16,688 nucleotides of DNA from Methanoregulaceae archaeon (GCA_025453715.1 JALOPT010000047.1:1-16688); one strand, 5' to 3'. Shown: positions 5,876 to 14,004, counted from the first letter of the stretch. Program-made: numbers and translations. The notes: generated from the letters alone by a model not told the origin.

Positions 5876-8260
5876 TTATGCGGTCAGTTTCAGTTGTTCA
5901 TCCAGCTGGACAGTGAGCCGTTTTATCTCGTTGAAGTCTTTTTTACTCCTGAAAGCTTCTTTCCGGAGGGTGTCCGTGCTGCTGTCTTTTACCTTCCGGA
6001 GTTCTGCCCTTTTCAGGGTCGCAAGGGCGTTTTCCAGGATTGCCCGTTGATCGTAGTTGTAGAGCATCTCCCATGCCTGCCTTTCGGCAATCTCGAGGGC
6101 GTCCTGGTCAAGGGACCCCTTGACCCTTTTGGCTGCCTCTTCAAAGTGCTTTCGCGTGATACGGATGTTCACCACGGCGTCCTGCCGTTCCTTCTCACTC
6201 GTATCTGCCATTACCGTGATAAAGTCACGCATTGCACCAAGTTTTGCCTGGCGGACCAGTGCCTCGATATCGGCACCTACATACCCGTCGGTCTCCCCGA
6301 CAAGGTCGTCGATGCTGATGTCGGTTGCGAGCAGCGCGCCCGCGTCCCGCAGGTACACTTCGAAGATCTTCTTCCTGCCCTCTTCATCAGGTGGTGGCAC
6401 ATAGATATGCCGCTCCAGTCTTCCGGGCCGAAGGAGTGCCGGGTCGATCATGTCAGGCCGGTTGGTCGCTGCCACAACGGTGACGTTTTTAAGTTCTTCC
6501 AGGCCGTCGAGTTCTGTGAGTATCTGGGAGACCACGCTCTCGGTCACGTGGGATGATCCTGCATAGGACCCCCTTTTTGGAACGAGTGCGTCGACTTCAT
6601 CGAAGAAGATAATCGAAGGGGACGCCTGCCTTGCCTTCCGGAATATTTCCCTGACACCTTTTTCAGACTCCCCTACCCATTTTGAGAGGAGTTCAGGTCC
6701 CTTCACAGAGATGAAATTGCATTCAGACTCATGAGATACCGCCTTTGCAAGCAGGGTCTTCCCCGTCCCCGGCGGGCCGAAGAGGAGGATCCCTTTCGGG
6801 GGCCTGGTCTTCAGCTGCTCGAATACGAACGGATACTTCAATGGCCATTCAACCGCTTCCTGGAGGTCTTTCTTTACATCGTCAAGGCCACCGACCTCGT
6901 CCCAGGTAACATCCGGGATTTCCACCAGCACCTCGCGCATCGCACTTGGCTCGACCTGCTTCCGTGCCTCGTCAAAGTCCGCACCGGTTACACGCAGGTC
7001 ATCGAGTATCTCTGCCGGGATATCCTCGTCCGGCTTAATCATGGGGATGATCCGCCTGAGTGCCCTCATTGCAGCCTCCTTAACGAGGAGCGCGATATCT
7101 GCACCGACAAACCCATGGGTGGTATCAGCGTATGCCTGCAGGTTGACATCATCTGATAGGGGGACTCCCCTGCTGTGTACCTGGAAGATCTCAAACCGCC
7201 CTTTCTTGTCGGGAATACCGATCTCAATTTCACGGTCGAAACGGCCTCCCCTGCGGAGTGCCGGGTCGATGGAGTCAGGGAGGTTCGTTGCGGCAATGAC
7301 AATAACCTGTCCGCGTCCTTTCAGGCCGTCCATCAGGGAAAGGAGCTGGGCAACGACGCGGCGTTCCACCTCTCCCTTGGTCTCTTCCCGCTTAGGGGCG
7401 ATCGAATCGATCTCATCGATGAATATGATCGTGGGGGCGTTTTCCTGTGCTTCTTCAAATACTTCACGGAGTTTCCCCTCGCTTTCACCGTAATACTTGC
7501 TCATGATCTCCGGGCCGGAAAGAGTAATGAAATGGGCCTCTACTTCATTTGCTACTGCCTTTGCTATCAGTGTCTTTCCCGTACCTGGCGGCCCGTAGAG
7601 CAGCACTCCTTTTGGAGGCTCAATCCCGAGCCTTTCAAAGATCTCCGGGTGCCTGAGCGGTAATTCAATCATTTCGCGAACGAGCTGGAGCTCGCGCCCG
7701 AGACCGCCAATATCCTCGTAATGGACATCAGAGGTCTCCTGCTTACCTTGTTCAGGCTTGTAGGCTGTGTCTTTCAGCTCGATTTCCGTATCATCCGTGA
7801 CAATCCCGATCCCTTTGGGGATGACTTTAGAGATAACAAACGTGATTGGGTTTCCAATGACATCCACCCGAACATTCTGCCCCTCCATCACCGATCTTCC
7901 GGAGAGGACACGGTGGAGGTACTGCTCCCCCCCGATAAGGCGGATAGGCTGGGTGGGTGCAATAATAATTTTCTTTGCGTACCCAAGCTCGATTTTCCTT
8001 ATCTTTACCGTATCATCGACGCCAGCCCCGGCATTGCTCCTGACGGTCCCGTCAATGCGGATCACTTTGTTCCCGGTGTCCTGCTGGAAACCTGGCCAGA
8101 CGATAGCAGTGGCCTTTTTCTTACCCTGAATTTCTATGACATCTCCGCTGACCAGCCCGAGTGCCCTCATTACATCGATGCTGACCCGGGCTATTCCGCG
8201 TCCGGCGTCGTCGCGGGCGGCTTCCCTTACTCCTACTTCTGCGTAATCTTTATTTGGCAT
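5876..8260 (-). CDS. CDC48/VCP-type AAA+ ATPase
   Basis: 794 aa from the ATG at 8260; the frame is open further up to 8365, but the ATG has GGAG 9 nt upstream and begins the conserved N domain, so I reject the longer form. Residues 1-165 are the double-psi barrel plus CDC48 N subdomain, D1 is about 180-440 and D2 about 450-705. Walker A GPPGTGKT is at 223-230 and 495-502; Walker B IIFIDEID at 278-285 and IIFFDEVD at 550-557; arginine-finger segments follow ('RRGGRFDRE', 'RPGRLERH'). The hexamer unfolds proteins for degradation by the proteasome. The C-terminal extension (about 715-794) is charged and helical and ends KLTA, without the hydrophobic-Tyr-X ending that docks some archaeal unfoldases on the 20S proteasome. 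Confidence 0.96.
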   Translation of the reverse strand: MPNKDYAEVGVREAARDDAGRGIARVSIDVMRALGLVSGDVIEIQGKKKATAIVWPGFQQDTGNKVIRIDGTVRSNAGAGVDDTVKIRKIELGYAKKIIIAPTQPIRLIGGEQYLHRVLSGRSVMEGQNVRVDVIGNPITFVISKVIPKGIGIVTDDTEIELKDTAYKPEQGKQETSDVHYEDIGGLGRELQLVREMIELPLRHPEIFERLGIEPPKGVLLYGPPGTGKTLIAKAVANEVEAHFITLSGPEIMSKYYGESEGKLREVFEEAQENAPTIIFIDEIDSIAPKREETKGEVERRVVAQLLSLMDGLKGRGQVIVIAATNLPDSIDPALRRGGRFDREIEIGIPDKKGRFEIFQVHSRGVPLSDDVNLQAYADTTHGFVGADIALLVKEAAMRALRRIIPMIKPDEDIPAEILDDLRVTGADFDEARKQVEPSAMREVLVEIPDVTWDEVGGLDDVKKDLQEAVEWPLKYPFVFEQLKTRPPKGILLFGPPGTGKTLLAKAVSHESECNFISVKGPELLSKWVGESEKGVREIFRKARQASPSIIFFDEVDALVPKRGSYAGSSHVTESVVSQILTELDGLEELKNVTVVAATNRPDMIDPALLRPGRLERHIYVPPPDEEGRKKIFEVYLRDAGALLATDISIDDLVGETDGYVGADIEALVRQAKLGAMRDFITVMADTSEKERQDAVVNIRITRKHFEEAAKRVKGSLDQDALEIAERQAWEMLYNYDQRAILENALATLKRAELRKVKDSSTDTLRKEAFRSKKDFNEIKRLTVQLDEQLKLTA

Positions 8261-8307
8261 CAGAACTAACTCCTGGTAAATGCTAACTAAAAGTAAGTCC
8301 CATTTTA

Positions 8308-8318
8308 TTATAAATATA
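8308..8318 (-). promoter_or_regulatory. TATA box of the CDC48-hsp20 unit
   Basis: Minus-strand TATATTTATAA, a near-ideal archaeal TATA box. A start about 25 nt downstream would leave a 28-nt leader containing the GGAG at 8273-8270. Confidence 0.6.
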
Positions 8319-8409
8319 GTGGTAGTGACATGTGCTCCCGCCGGGCCTGAATGAGGCAGGATCACGAATTCTGGTGTATTTAAGTGTTTAATATCTGGAA
8401 TAGGCGTAT

Positions 8410-8985
8410 TCAGCGGCAGGTGATAATTTCCCGTTCTGTCACAATAATGTCCATAGCAACGTCGTTCGCATCGGCAGGGACCGACCTGATCTCCTGGCAG
8501 GAAAATGCAGCGCCAATCCGTTTTGCCTGTGGACAGGAAGAGAGGAACCGGTCATAATATCCCGCACCATACCCGAGACGGTGTCCGGACCGGTCAAAGG
8601 CAAGCATCGGGACAATAATTACTTCCAGTTCCTCACTCTTTACAGGGATTTCGTTTCCGATTGGTTCAGGGACTGAGAAGGTACTGACGACAAGGTTGCC
8701 AGGGTCTTCCAGGCGGGAAAGCCTGAGTGACCTCGTCTCCCTCTCGATGATCGGTACAACCACCCCGATGTCATGATCGATAAAATGCCTGATAAGCGGC
8801 ATCGTATCTACCTCGGGTGATTTTGATACGTAGACCATAACAGACTGCTCCCCGTTAAGCTGACTGCGCAGGGAATCACAGATCGACCTGCTGAATGACC
8901 TGATTTCGTCAGGAGTCAGTCCAGACCGTACTATCCTGGCCCTGTCACGGAGTTCCTCCTTGCTTAATCTCTCTTCCAGTGACAT
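8410..8985 (-). CDS. 5-formyltetrahydrofolate cyclo-ligase family protein
   Basis: 191 aa, normal for the family, which converts 5-formyl-THF to 5,10-methenyl-THF using ATP. The N-terminal 'SKEELRDRARIVRSGL' contains the basic ATP-phosphate region, 'YVSKSPEVDTMPLI' the substrate region, and 'RLGYGAGYYDRFL' (136-148) the conserved ATP/Mg loop. Hydrogenotrophic methanogens use tetrahydromethanopterin, so the true substrate here may not be a folate; homologues without known substrate are common in archaea. It is divergent from the phosphoribulokinase gene and shares a 364-bp intergenic region with it. The start at 8985 has only a weak AGGT directly before it; a TATA-like CCTTTAAGC lies at 9022-9014 (minus). 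Confidence 0.93.
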   Translation of the reverse strand: MSLEERLSKEELRDRARIVRSGLTPDEIRSFSRSICDSLRSQLNGEQSVMVYVSKSPEVDTMPLIRHFIDHDIGVVVPIIERETRSLRLSRLEDPGNLVVSTFSVPEPIGNEIPVKSEELEVIIVPMLAFDRSGHRLGYGAGYYDRFLSSCPQAKRIGAAFSCQEIRSVPADANDVAMDIIVTEREIITCR

Positions 8986-9127
8986 ACCTGTTATAAGAAA
9001 TTGTCCGGGGGCTGCTTAAAGGATATCTTCATAACTGGTTAATGACTCAGCCGGTTGAAAAGGAGGGGACCACGCTTTTATCGGGTTATCCGGTATTTCA
9101 GATATCCCGATGCTCTGTCCGCCGATG

Positions 9128-9160
9128 GAGGAGTGACCAGTTACCCGGGAATAACTCCTC
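9128..9160. repeat. Composite inverted repeat between cyclo-ligase and PRK genes
   Basis: GAGGAGT (9128-9134) and ACTCCTC (9154-9160) are perfect 7-bp inverted copies, with an inner AGTTA/TAACT pair around CCCGGGAA. It lies upstream of the PRK TATA candidate. The 8986-9349 gap holds no convincing ORF; besides this it has an ATCGGG/CCCGAT pair near 9080-9110. Confidence 0.4.
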
Positions 9161-9180
9161 ACCCTGGTATTTCCACAGCA

Positions 9181-9188
9181 TTATATTC
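9181..9188 (+). promoter_or_regulatory. Candidate TATA box for PRK
   Basis: TTATATTC lies in an AT-rich stretch of an otherwise balanced gap. It predicts a start near 9210 and a leader of about 140 nt before the PRK ATG. Confidence 0.35.
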
Positions 9189-9312
9189 TATTCTTGCATC
9201 ATCCCGGAAGGGCCGGATACATCAGTACTTGTCCAAAAGGCCCTCCACCGGTCCCTGTAATCGTGTTGATCCATGAATGAATTATCGTGAATTTCACCAG
9301 GGGAAACAGGAT

Positions 9313-9332
9313 GGTTTTTAGCCTGAAAAACC
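9313..9332 (+). repeat. Perfect 7-bp hairpin abutting the PRK ribosome-binding site
   Basis: GGTTTTT (9313-9319) and AAAAACC (9326-9332) form a perfect stem with a 6-nt loop. The Shine-Dalgarno GAGGAG begins at the next base (9333). Confidence 0.5.
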
Positions 9333-9349
9333 GAGGAGATTAGTTGCAT

Positions 9350-10366
9350 ATGCGGACCCGCAGTTTAAAGGAAACGATTGCAGCAACCCCTTATATTTTT
9401 ACTATCGGGGTGGCCGGTGACAGCGGTTCAGGTAAAACGACATTTACACAAGGAGTACGGAGCATCTTTGGCAGTGATCTCGTCTCTACGATAACACTCG
9501 ATGACTACCACCGGTATGATCGGGAGCAGAGAAAGAACCTGGGAATTACAGCCCTTGACCCAGCTGCAAACCGTTTAGACCAGCTGGAAACAGACCTTAG
9601 TATTTTAAAACAGGGAATACCGGTAGAGAAACCGGCATACAACCATGACACAGGGAAATTTGACCCCCCGGTTACCTTCACCCCGAAAAAGATCCTCATA
9701 CTGGAAGGCCTCCACACGTTTTTTACCCCCGTACTCCGCGACAATCTCGATTTTTTATTGTTCGTGGACCCGGTACCAGAGGTGAAGTATGACTGGAAGG
9801 TCAAACGGGACGTTGATAAACGCGGATATTCAGCAGCTGATGTGTACAGGCACATCGTGGAACGCAAACCTGATTATGAACGTCATATTGCCCCGCAGAA
9901 AGAATATGCAGATGCAGTAGTCAGTATCGATTATTCAGAATACGGCCGTAACCTTGGTGAGGAACGAAATGTCTACCGGCTGACGCTGTCCCAGAACCGG
10001 ATGAAGCACAGTATCAAGGACATTGACCTTTCGCTTGACCTGTATTCCATCCTGTCATTATCTGAACGCAATTTTTCGCTTAAATTTGCGACAGCCTGCC
10101 AGTATGGGCAACGGATGGGAGAGCTGATTGTCGACGGGGAACTGAGCGCACATGTCGTAAAAAAACTTGAACGCAGCATTGAACACCAGACAAAAGTGCG
10201 CCCTATCTCCATGTTCAAGGACCGTGAATATATCACCGCGGTAGACCTGGTTCAGCTGATTATCAGCTGGCGGATTATCCATCGCCGTATATTCCTCGAG
10301 ATCCGCAGGGAATGCCACCCCGATTCAGGGGTGCCGCATATTTACTGCATGATGGTGTCAGATTGA
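9350..10366 (+). CDS. Phosphoribulokinase (archaeal type)
   Basis: 338 aa from the ATG at 9350; an in-frame TTG at 9344 would add two residues (spacing from GAGGAG is 11 nt for ATG, 5 for TTG). The enzyme phosphorylates ribulose 5-phosphate to ribulose 1,5-bisphosphate. Walker A GDSGSGKT is at 23-30, the catalytic 'LDDYHRYDREQRKNLGITALDP' at 50-71 (Asp51/Asp52 as base region), the Walker B-like 'KILILEGLH' at 114-122, and the substrate-binding 'KRDVDKRG' at 152-159. It lacks the N-terminal redox Cys pair of plant enzymes (the Cys are at 250, 322 and 333). In Methanospirillum hungatei such an enzyme feeds RuBisCO in the reductive hexulose-phosphate pathway. A uridine kinase is the main alternative, but the DDYH...ALDP pattern and length favour PRK. 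Confidence 0.92.
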   Translation: MRTRSLKETIAATPYIFTIGVAGDSGSGKTTFTQGVRSIFGSDLVSTITLDDYHRYDREQRKNLGITALDPAANRLDQLETDLSILKQGIPVEKPAYNHDTGKFDPPVTFTPKKILILEGLHTFFTPVLRDNLDFLLFVDPVPEVKYDWKVKRDVDKRGYSAADVYRHIVERKPDYERHIAPQKEYADAVVSIDYSEYGRNLGEERNVYRLTLSQNRMKHSIKDIDLSLDLYSILSLSERNFSLKFATACQYGQRMGELIVDGELSAHVVKKLERSIEHQTKVRPISMFKDREYITAVDLVQLIISWRIIHRRIFLEIRRECHPDSGVPHIYCMMVSD

Positions 10367-10426
10367 AAAGGGCATTAAAAAAACTCATAACCCGGAGCCG
10401 AGTATACCTACCATGGAATTGTTGGC

Positions 10427-12496
10427 ATGACTCAGAGATTACTTTCTGAAGCGGAAGGGTATGTTCTGCTGGAAAACCACGGGATACCCGTTCCCCGGTT
10501 TTCTGTCGTTACATCCCGCCTGGATATTCCTGCAGCTGCAGAACGTACAGGTTTTCCTCTGGTAATGAAGGTCCTCTCCCCGCAGGTGGTCCATAAAAGC
10601 GAGGCAGGGGGGGTCATCACTGGTATAAGGTCGGTTTCAGAGGCTGAAACAGCCTATGACACCATCTCCCGCAATGTAACGGCATTCGATCCATCAGCGA
10701 CCATTTCCGGCGTGATCATCGAGCAGCAAAAAGAAAAGGGGCTTGAAATACTTATTGGGGGCAGGATTGACCCGACATTTGGAAAGATAATCACGGTCGG
10801 TATGGGGGGAACACTTGTCGAGCTTATCAGGGATGTGTCCATCAGGGTCCTGCCAGTCAGTTCATCAGATATCAACGCGATGATACAGGAACTGCAGGCG
10901 TACCGCCTGATCAGGGGGTTCCGCAATGAGCCGTCCCGGGATGTCCCGGCCCTGGTTGGATTGATCGGGTCTGTTGCACGGTTGTTCCTGGACAGTCCGG
11001 AAATTCCGGAATTTGACCTGAACCCCGTCTTGTTATATGAAATAGGGGCATGTGTGGTAGATGCCCGGTTTTATGTCACTGACGAGGTGGCGAAATATGA
11101 AACTGAATTGGAACCGGCTATGCCCATAGAAATCCTTAATGTGGATTCAATTGCCGTTATTGGTGCCTCACCGGACCCTAACAAGGTCGGGTATTCAGTC
11201 CTCCGGAATCTCCTAGCATTTCCGGGGAATCTCTATCCGGTGAACCCGAAACACCAGAAAATCCTCGGAAGGGCTGTCTATCCTTCCCTTTCATCGATCC
11301 CGGGGCCCGTGAATATGGCTGTCGTGGTGGTACCTGCGCATGCGGTGCCCCCGGTTGTCGAAGAAGCCGGAAAACTGGGCATTTCCCTGGTCGTCATTAT
11401 TTCATCCGGATTCCGGGAGACCGGGGATGCCGGGTTAGTCCTTGAAGACCAGGTAATGACAATTGCCCGGCATTATGGCATACGGGTCGTGGGCCCGAAC
11501 TGTCTTGGTATCATGCTACCCCACCAGGGGATTAATACAACGTTTGACCCGATCTCTCCCAGGCCGGGAAACATTGCGTTTATTTCGCAGAGCGGGGCCA
11601 TTATCTCCACCATCGTGGACTGGAGCCTGCCTGAAGAGATCGGTTTTTCTGCCGTGGTCAGTATCGGGAACCAGGCAGATCTCGGCTTTGAAGACTTCCT
11701 CCTGTACGCCGCGGATGATCCCAATACCCGTGCAATTATCCTGTACATTGAACAAATCAGAAACGGAAAGCGATTTATGAATATAGCAAGGGAGGTAACG
11801 CGGAAAAAGCCTGTTGTCGTTATCAAGTCCGGGTCGTCCCGTGTCGGGCAGATGGCCGCGGCGTCACACACCGGTTCGCTTTCAGGAAGTTTTGACGTTT
11901 ACATGGCAGCATTCTGGCAGTCCGGGATTATTCCCGTACGGTCCATCCGGGAAGCATTCCAGACTGCAGAACTCCTTGCATCTGAAGGATACCCAAAAGG
12001 TACCCGTGCGATCGTCATCAGTAATGCCGGGGGCTTCGCGGTCATGTCATCTGATTATGCAGAACAGTTCGGCATTGAAATGGTGGAGTTCTCACCTGCC
12101 ATACTGAAGGAACTTGATGCAGTCCTGCCGGAAAACTGGAACCGGCGTAACCCTGTTGATATGGTCGGGGATGCATCTGCTGACAGGTTTGCCCGGACAT
12201 TCGACGTGATGATAAAAAATCAGGACGCCTGGGACATTGCATTTGTAGTGAATGTCCCCTCAGCAATTTCAGACCCGCTTCGTGTTGCAAATGAACTTGT
12301 CAGGTTTTCAAAAAGTACCCACAAGATGATTGTCGGGTGCATGATTGGCGGGGACTCGATGAAGACACCCCTCAGGGTCCTGAAGGATGCAGGGGTCCCC
12401 AATTTTCCTGACCTGGAAGATGCCTTTAAGGCAGTGGGAAATATATGCCGCCATGTCTGCTGGGAAGAATACCATGGGAAAAGGTGCAGGCCCTGA
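10427..12496 (+). CDS. ADP-forming acyl-CoA synthetase, fused beta-alpha (acetate-CoA ligase type)
   Basis: 689 aa. Residues 1-225 are the ATP-grasp beta part, with 'VVHKSEAGGV' (His56, the beta phosphohistidine site). Residues about 238-370 are the CoA-binding Rossmann domain ('VIGASPDPNKVGYS', 244-257), followed by the succinyl-CoA-ligase-like domains with the active-site His481 in 'AAASHTGSLSGS'. Both histidines used for phosphoryl transfer are present, so it should be active, making ATP from acyl-CoA or the reverse. The order beta first then alpha differs from the alpha-beta order of many fused archaeal enzymes. Which acid it uses cannot be read from sequence. It is 60 nt downstream of PRK on the same strand. 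The start has little Shine-Dalgarno; a five-codon ORF (ATG 10413) ends in ATGA on it. Confidence 0.93.
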   Translation: MTQRLLSEAEGYVLLENHGIPVPRFSVVTSRLDIPAAAERTGFPLVMKVLSPQVVHKSEAGGVITGIRSVSEAETAYDTISRNVTAFDPSATISGVIIEQQKEKGLEILIGGRIDPTFGKIITVGMGGTLVELIRDVSIRVLPVSSSDINAMIQELQAYRLIRGFRNEPSRDVPALVGLIGSVARLFLDSPEIPEFDLNPVLLYEIGACVVDARFYVTDEVAKYETELEPAMPIEILNVDSIAVIGASPDPNKVGYSVLRNLLAFPGNLYPVNPKHQKILGRAVYPSLSSIPGPVNMAVVVVPAHAVPPVVEEAGKLGISLVVIISSGFRETGDAGLVLEDQVMTIARHYGIRVVGPNCLGIMLPHQGINTTFDPISPRPGNIAFISQSGAIISTIVDWSLPEEIGFSAVVSIGNQADLGFEDFLLYAADDPNTRAIILYIEQIRNGKRFMNIAREVTRKKPVVVIKSGSSRVGQMAAASHTGSLSGSFDVYMAAFWQSGIIPVRSIREAFQTAELLASEGYPKGTRAIVISNAGGFAVMSSDYAEQFGIEMVEFSPAILKELDAVLPENWNRRNPVDMVGDASADRFARTFDVMIKNQDAWDIAFVVNVPSAISDPLRVANELVRFSKSTHKMIVGCMIGGDSMKTPLRVLKDAGVPNFPDLEDAFKAVGNICRHVCWEEYHGKRCRP

Positions 12497-12530
12497 ATAT
12501 CGGAAATAATCACTCTGAATTAGAAAAAAA

Positions 12531-13808
12531 TTAGAATTTAAAATTTTTATTCACGATCTTGATCGCACAGTAGTCCCCGCACATCGTGCAGGCTTCTGTG
12601 TCTGCGGGTGAGCGTTCATCCCGGATTGCCTTTGCCCGGGCAGGGTTCATCGCGATCTGGAACTGGCGGGTCCAGTCCAGGTCACGGCGTGCATGGCCCA
12701 TTTCGAGGTCTGCACTACGGGTCTTTTTCAGCTTGATCATGTCCCCTACGTGTGCTGCTATCCGTGAACTCATGACCCCTTCGTAGACCTCTTCCACGGT
12801 TGGCAGTGCAAGGTGCTCTGCCGGGGTGACGTAGCAGATGAAATCAGCACCCAGGCTCGATGAGATTGCAGCACCAATGGCCGCTACACGGTCATCGTAG
12901 CCCGGGGCGATGTCGGTAACCAGGGGGCCGAGCATATAGAACGGCTTATTGTTCGTCACGCGCTTCATCAGTACGACGTTTGCTTCGATCTCATCAAGCG
13001 GGATATGCCCGGGGCCTTCAACTATCGTCTGGACACCTTCTGCATGAGCCTTGTCCGCAAGTTCTGCATTGATCAGGAGTTCCTGTACTGCAGCCCTGTC
13101 GGTCGCATCATGGACTGCACCTGCTCTCATGCCGTTCCCCATTGACAGGGTTACCTCATGCTCCTTCATGATTTCGAGGAGGTAATCAAACTCAGAATAA
13201 AGCGGGTTCTCTTTCTCGTTGTGGAGCATCCATGCTGTCATGAATGCACCGCCCCGCGAGACCAGTCCGCCGTGGCGCCCCTGGTTTTTCAGCCGTTTAA
13301 TTGTCTCATAGTTGATCCCAGTATGGATTGCCATGAAATTTGTCCCGAGTTTCGCCTGTTCAGCAGTTATGCGGAAGAGGTCATCTTCCTTCATGTGGAC
13401 AACTGCACCATCTTTCCTTGCTGCCTCGATAAACGCCTGGTAGAGTGGGACACTCCCAACTGAAAGCGAGGTGGCAGCGACAACGCTCTTCCTGATCGCC
13501 TGGAAATCTCCCCCCGTTGAAAGTTCCATCAGCGTATCAGCACCCGCCAGTTCGGCCTGCCTGGCCTTTGCTACTTCCATATCCATATCGACGATGTCAG
13601 AAGATGTCCCGATGGAGGCATTGACCTTGGTCCGGAGCCCTTCACCAATACCGCATACCTTGACCTTCCGGTACGGTGATACGGGAATTACAATGTGGCC
13701 CCCGGCGATCCCTCTCATCACAAATTCTTCGGTGATGCCTTCTGCCTTTGCAACAGCCCGCATCTCCTCGTTGACGATGCCAGCCCTGGCATCCCTGATC
13801 ATACTCAT
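12531..13808 (-). CDS. thiC: Phosphomethylpyrimidine synthase ThiC
   Basis: 425 aa, the short (archaeal/clostridial) ThiC form. This radical SAM enzyme rearranges aminoimidazole ribotide to HMP phosphate for thiamine. Conserved blocks are visible: 'GIAGGHIVIP', 'KVNASIGTSSD', 'MELSTGGDF', 'GNGMRAGAVHDATD', 'EGPGHIPLDEIEANV' and 'FYMLGPLVTDIAPGYDD'. The C-terminal 4Fe-4S motif is Cys407, Cys410 and Cys414, that is C-x2-C-x3-C rather than the C-x2-C-x4-C of long bacterial ThiC. ATG codons at 13808 and 13802 are both possible: AAAGGT touches the first and is better spaced for the second. A ThiC paralogue with another product, as for BzaF, cannot be excluded. It converges with the acyl-CoA synthetase gene over a 34-bp AT-rich gap. 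Confidence 0.95.
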   Translation of the reverse strand: MSMIRDARAGIVNEEMRAVAKAEGITEEFVMRGIAGGHIVIPVSPYRKVKVCGIGEGLRTKVNASIGTSSDIVDMDMEVAKARQAELAGADTLMELSTGGDFQAIRKSVVAATSLSVGSVPLYQAFIEAARKDGAVVHMKEDDLFRITAEQAKLGTNFMAIHTGINYETIKRLKNQGRHGGLVSRGGAFMTAWMLHNEKENPLYSEFDYLLEIMKEHEVTLSMGNGMRAGAVHDATDRAAVQELLINAELADKAHAEGVQTIVEGPGHIPLDEIEANVVLMKRVTNNKPFYMLGPLVTDIAPGYDDRVAAIGAAISSSLGADFICYVTPAEHLALPTVEEVYEGVMSSRIAAHVGDMIKLKKTRSADLEMGHARRDLDWTRQFQIAMNPARAKAIRDERSPADTEACTMCGDYCAIKIVNKNFKF

Positions 13809-13845
13809 ACCTTTATAATTGTGGAATTGACGAGATAAAGGCTTG

Positions 13846-13854
13846 TTTTAAAAA
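13846..13854 (-). promoter_or_regulatory. Candidate TATA box for thiC
   Basis: Minus-strand TTTTTAAAA, giving a start near 13824 and a leader of about 16-22 nt. That is far too short for a TPP riboswitch, so control is more likely by a DNA-binding regulator. Confidence 0.4.
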
Positions 13855-13885
13855 TTGCAGACTAAATCTTGCTTGTCTAATAATC

Positions 13886-13920
13886 AAGTAAAATTGTTTT
13901 ACGTTTACGCAATTTTACTT
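13886..13920. repeat. 11-bp perfect inverted repeat upstream of thiC
   Basis: AAGTAAAATTG (13886-13896) and CAATTTTACTT (13910-13920) are perfect inverted copies around a 13-nt spacer that holds two tandem TTTACG. The left arm can also pair with TTTTAC at 13897-13902. It lies about 35 bp upstream of the thiC TATA candidate and about 85 bp after the DUF5661 stop. Confidence 0.6.
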
Positions 13921-14004
13921 TATGATTTTTACAGATCCCGTGAAAATAAGGCAACCTGCACGGCAATCCACCATGAAATAGTTGTATTTACAAAAAGGGG
14001 ATAA

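Noticed and set aside
5825..8269. Long plus-strand open frames opposite CDC48 (243, 162 and 182 codons)
   Set aside because: They lie antisense to a clearly conserved AAA+ protein, have no recognisable domain and no ribosome-binding site; they are shadows of its codon bias.
8261..8365. N-terminal extension of CDC48 by 35 codons
   Set aside because: It runs over the TATA box and the Shine-Dalgarno; the ATG at 8260 starts the conserved N domain.
9042..9276. Two small plus-strand ORFs before PRK
   Set aside because: They overlap in different frames, show no family resemblance and cover the promoter candidate and inverted repeats.
13809..13860. TPP riboswitch before thiC
   Set aside because: No TPP aptamer consensus such as CUGAGA is visible and the predicted leader is only about 20 nt.
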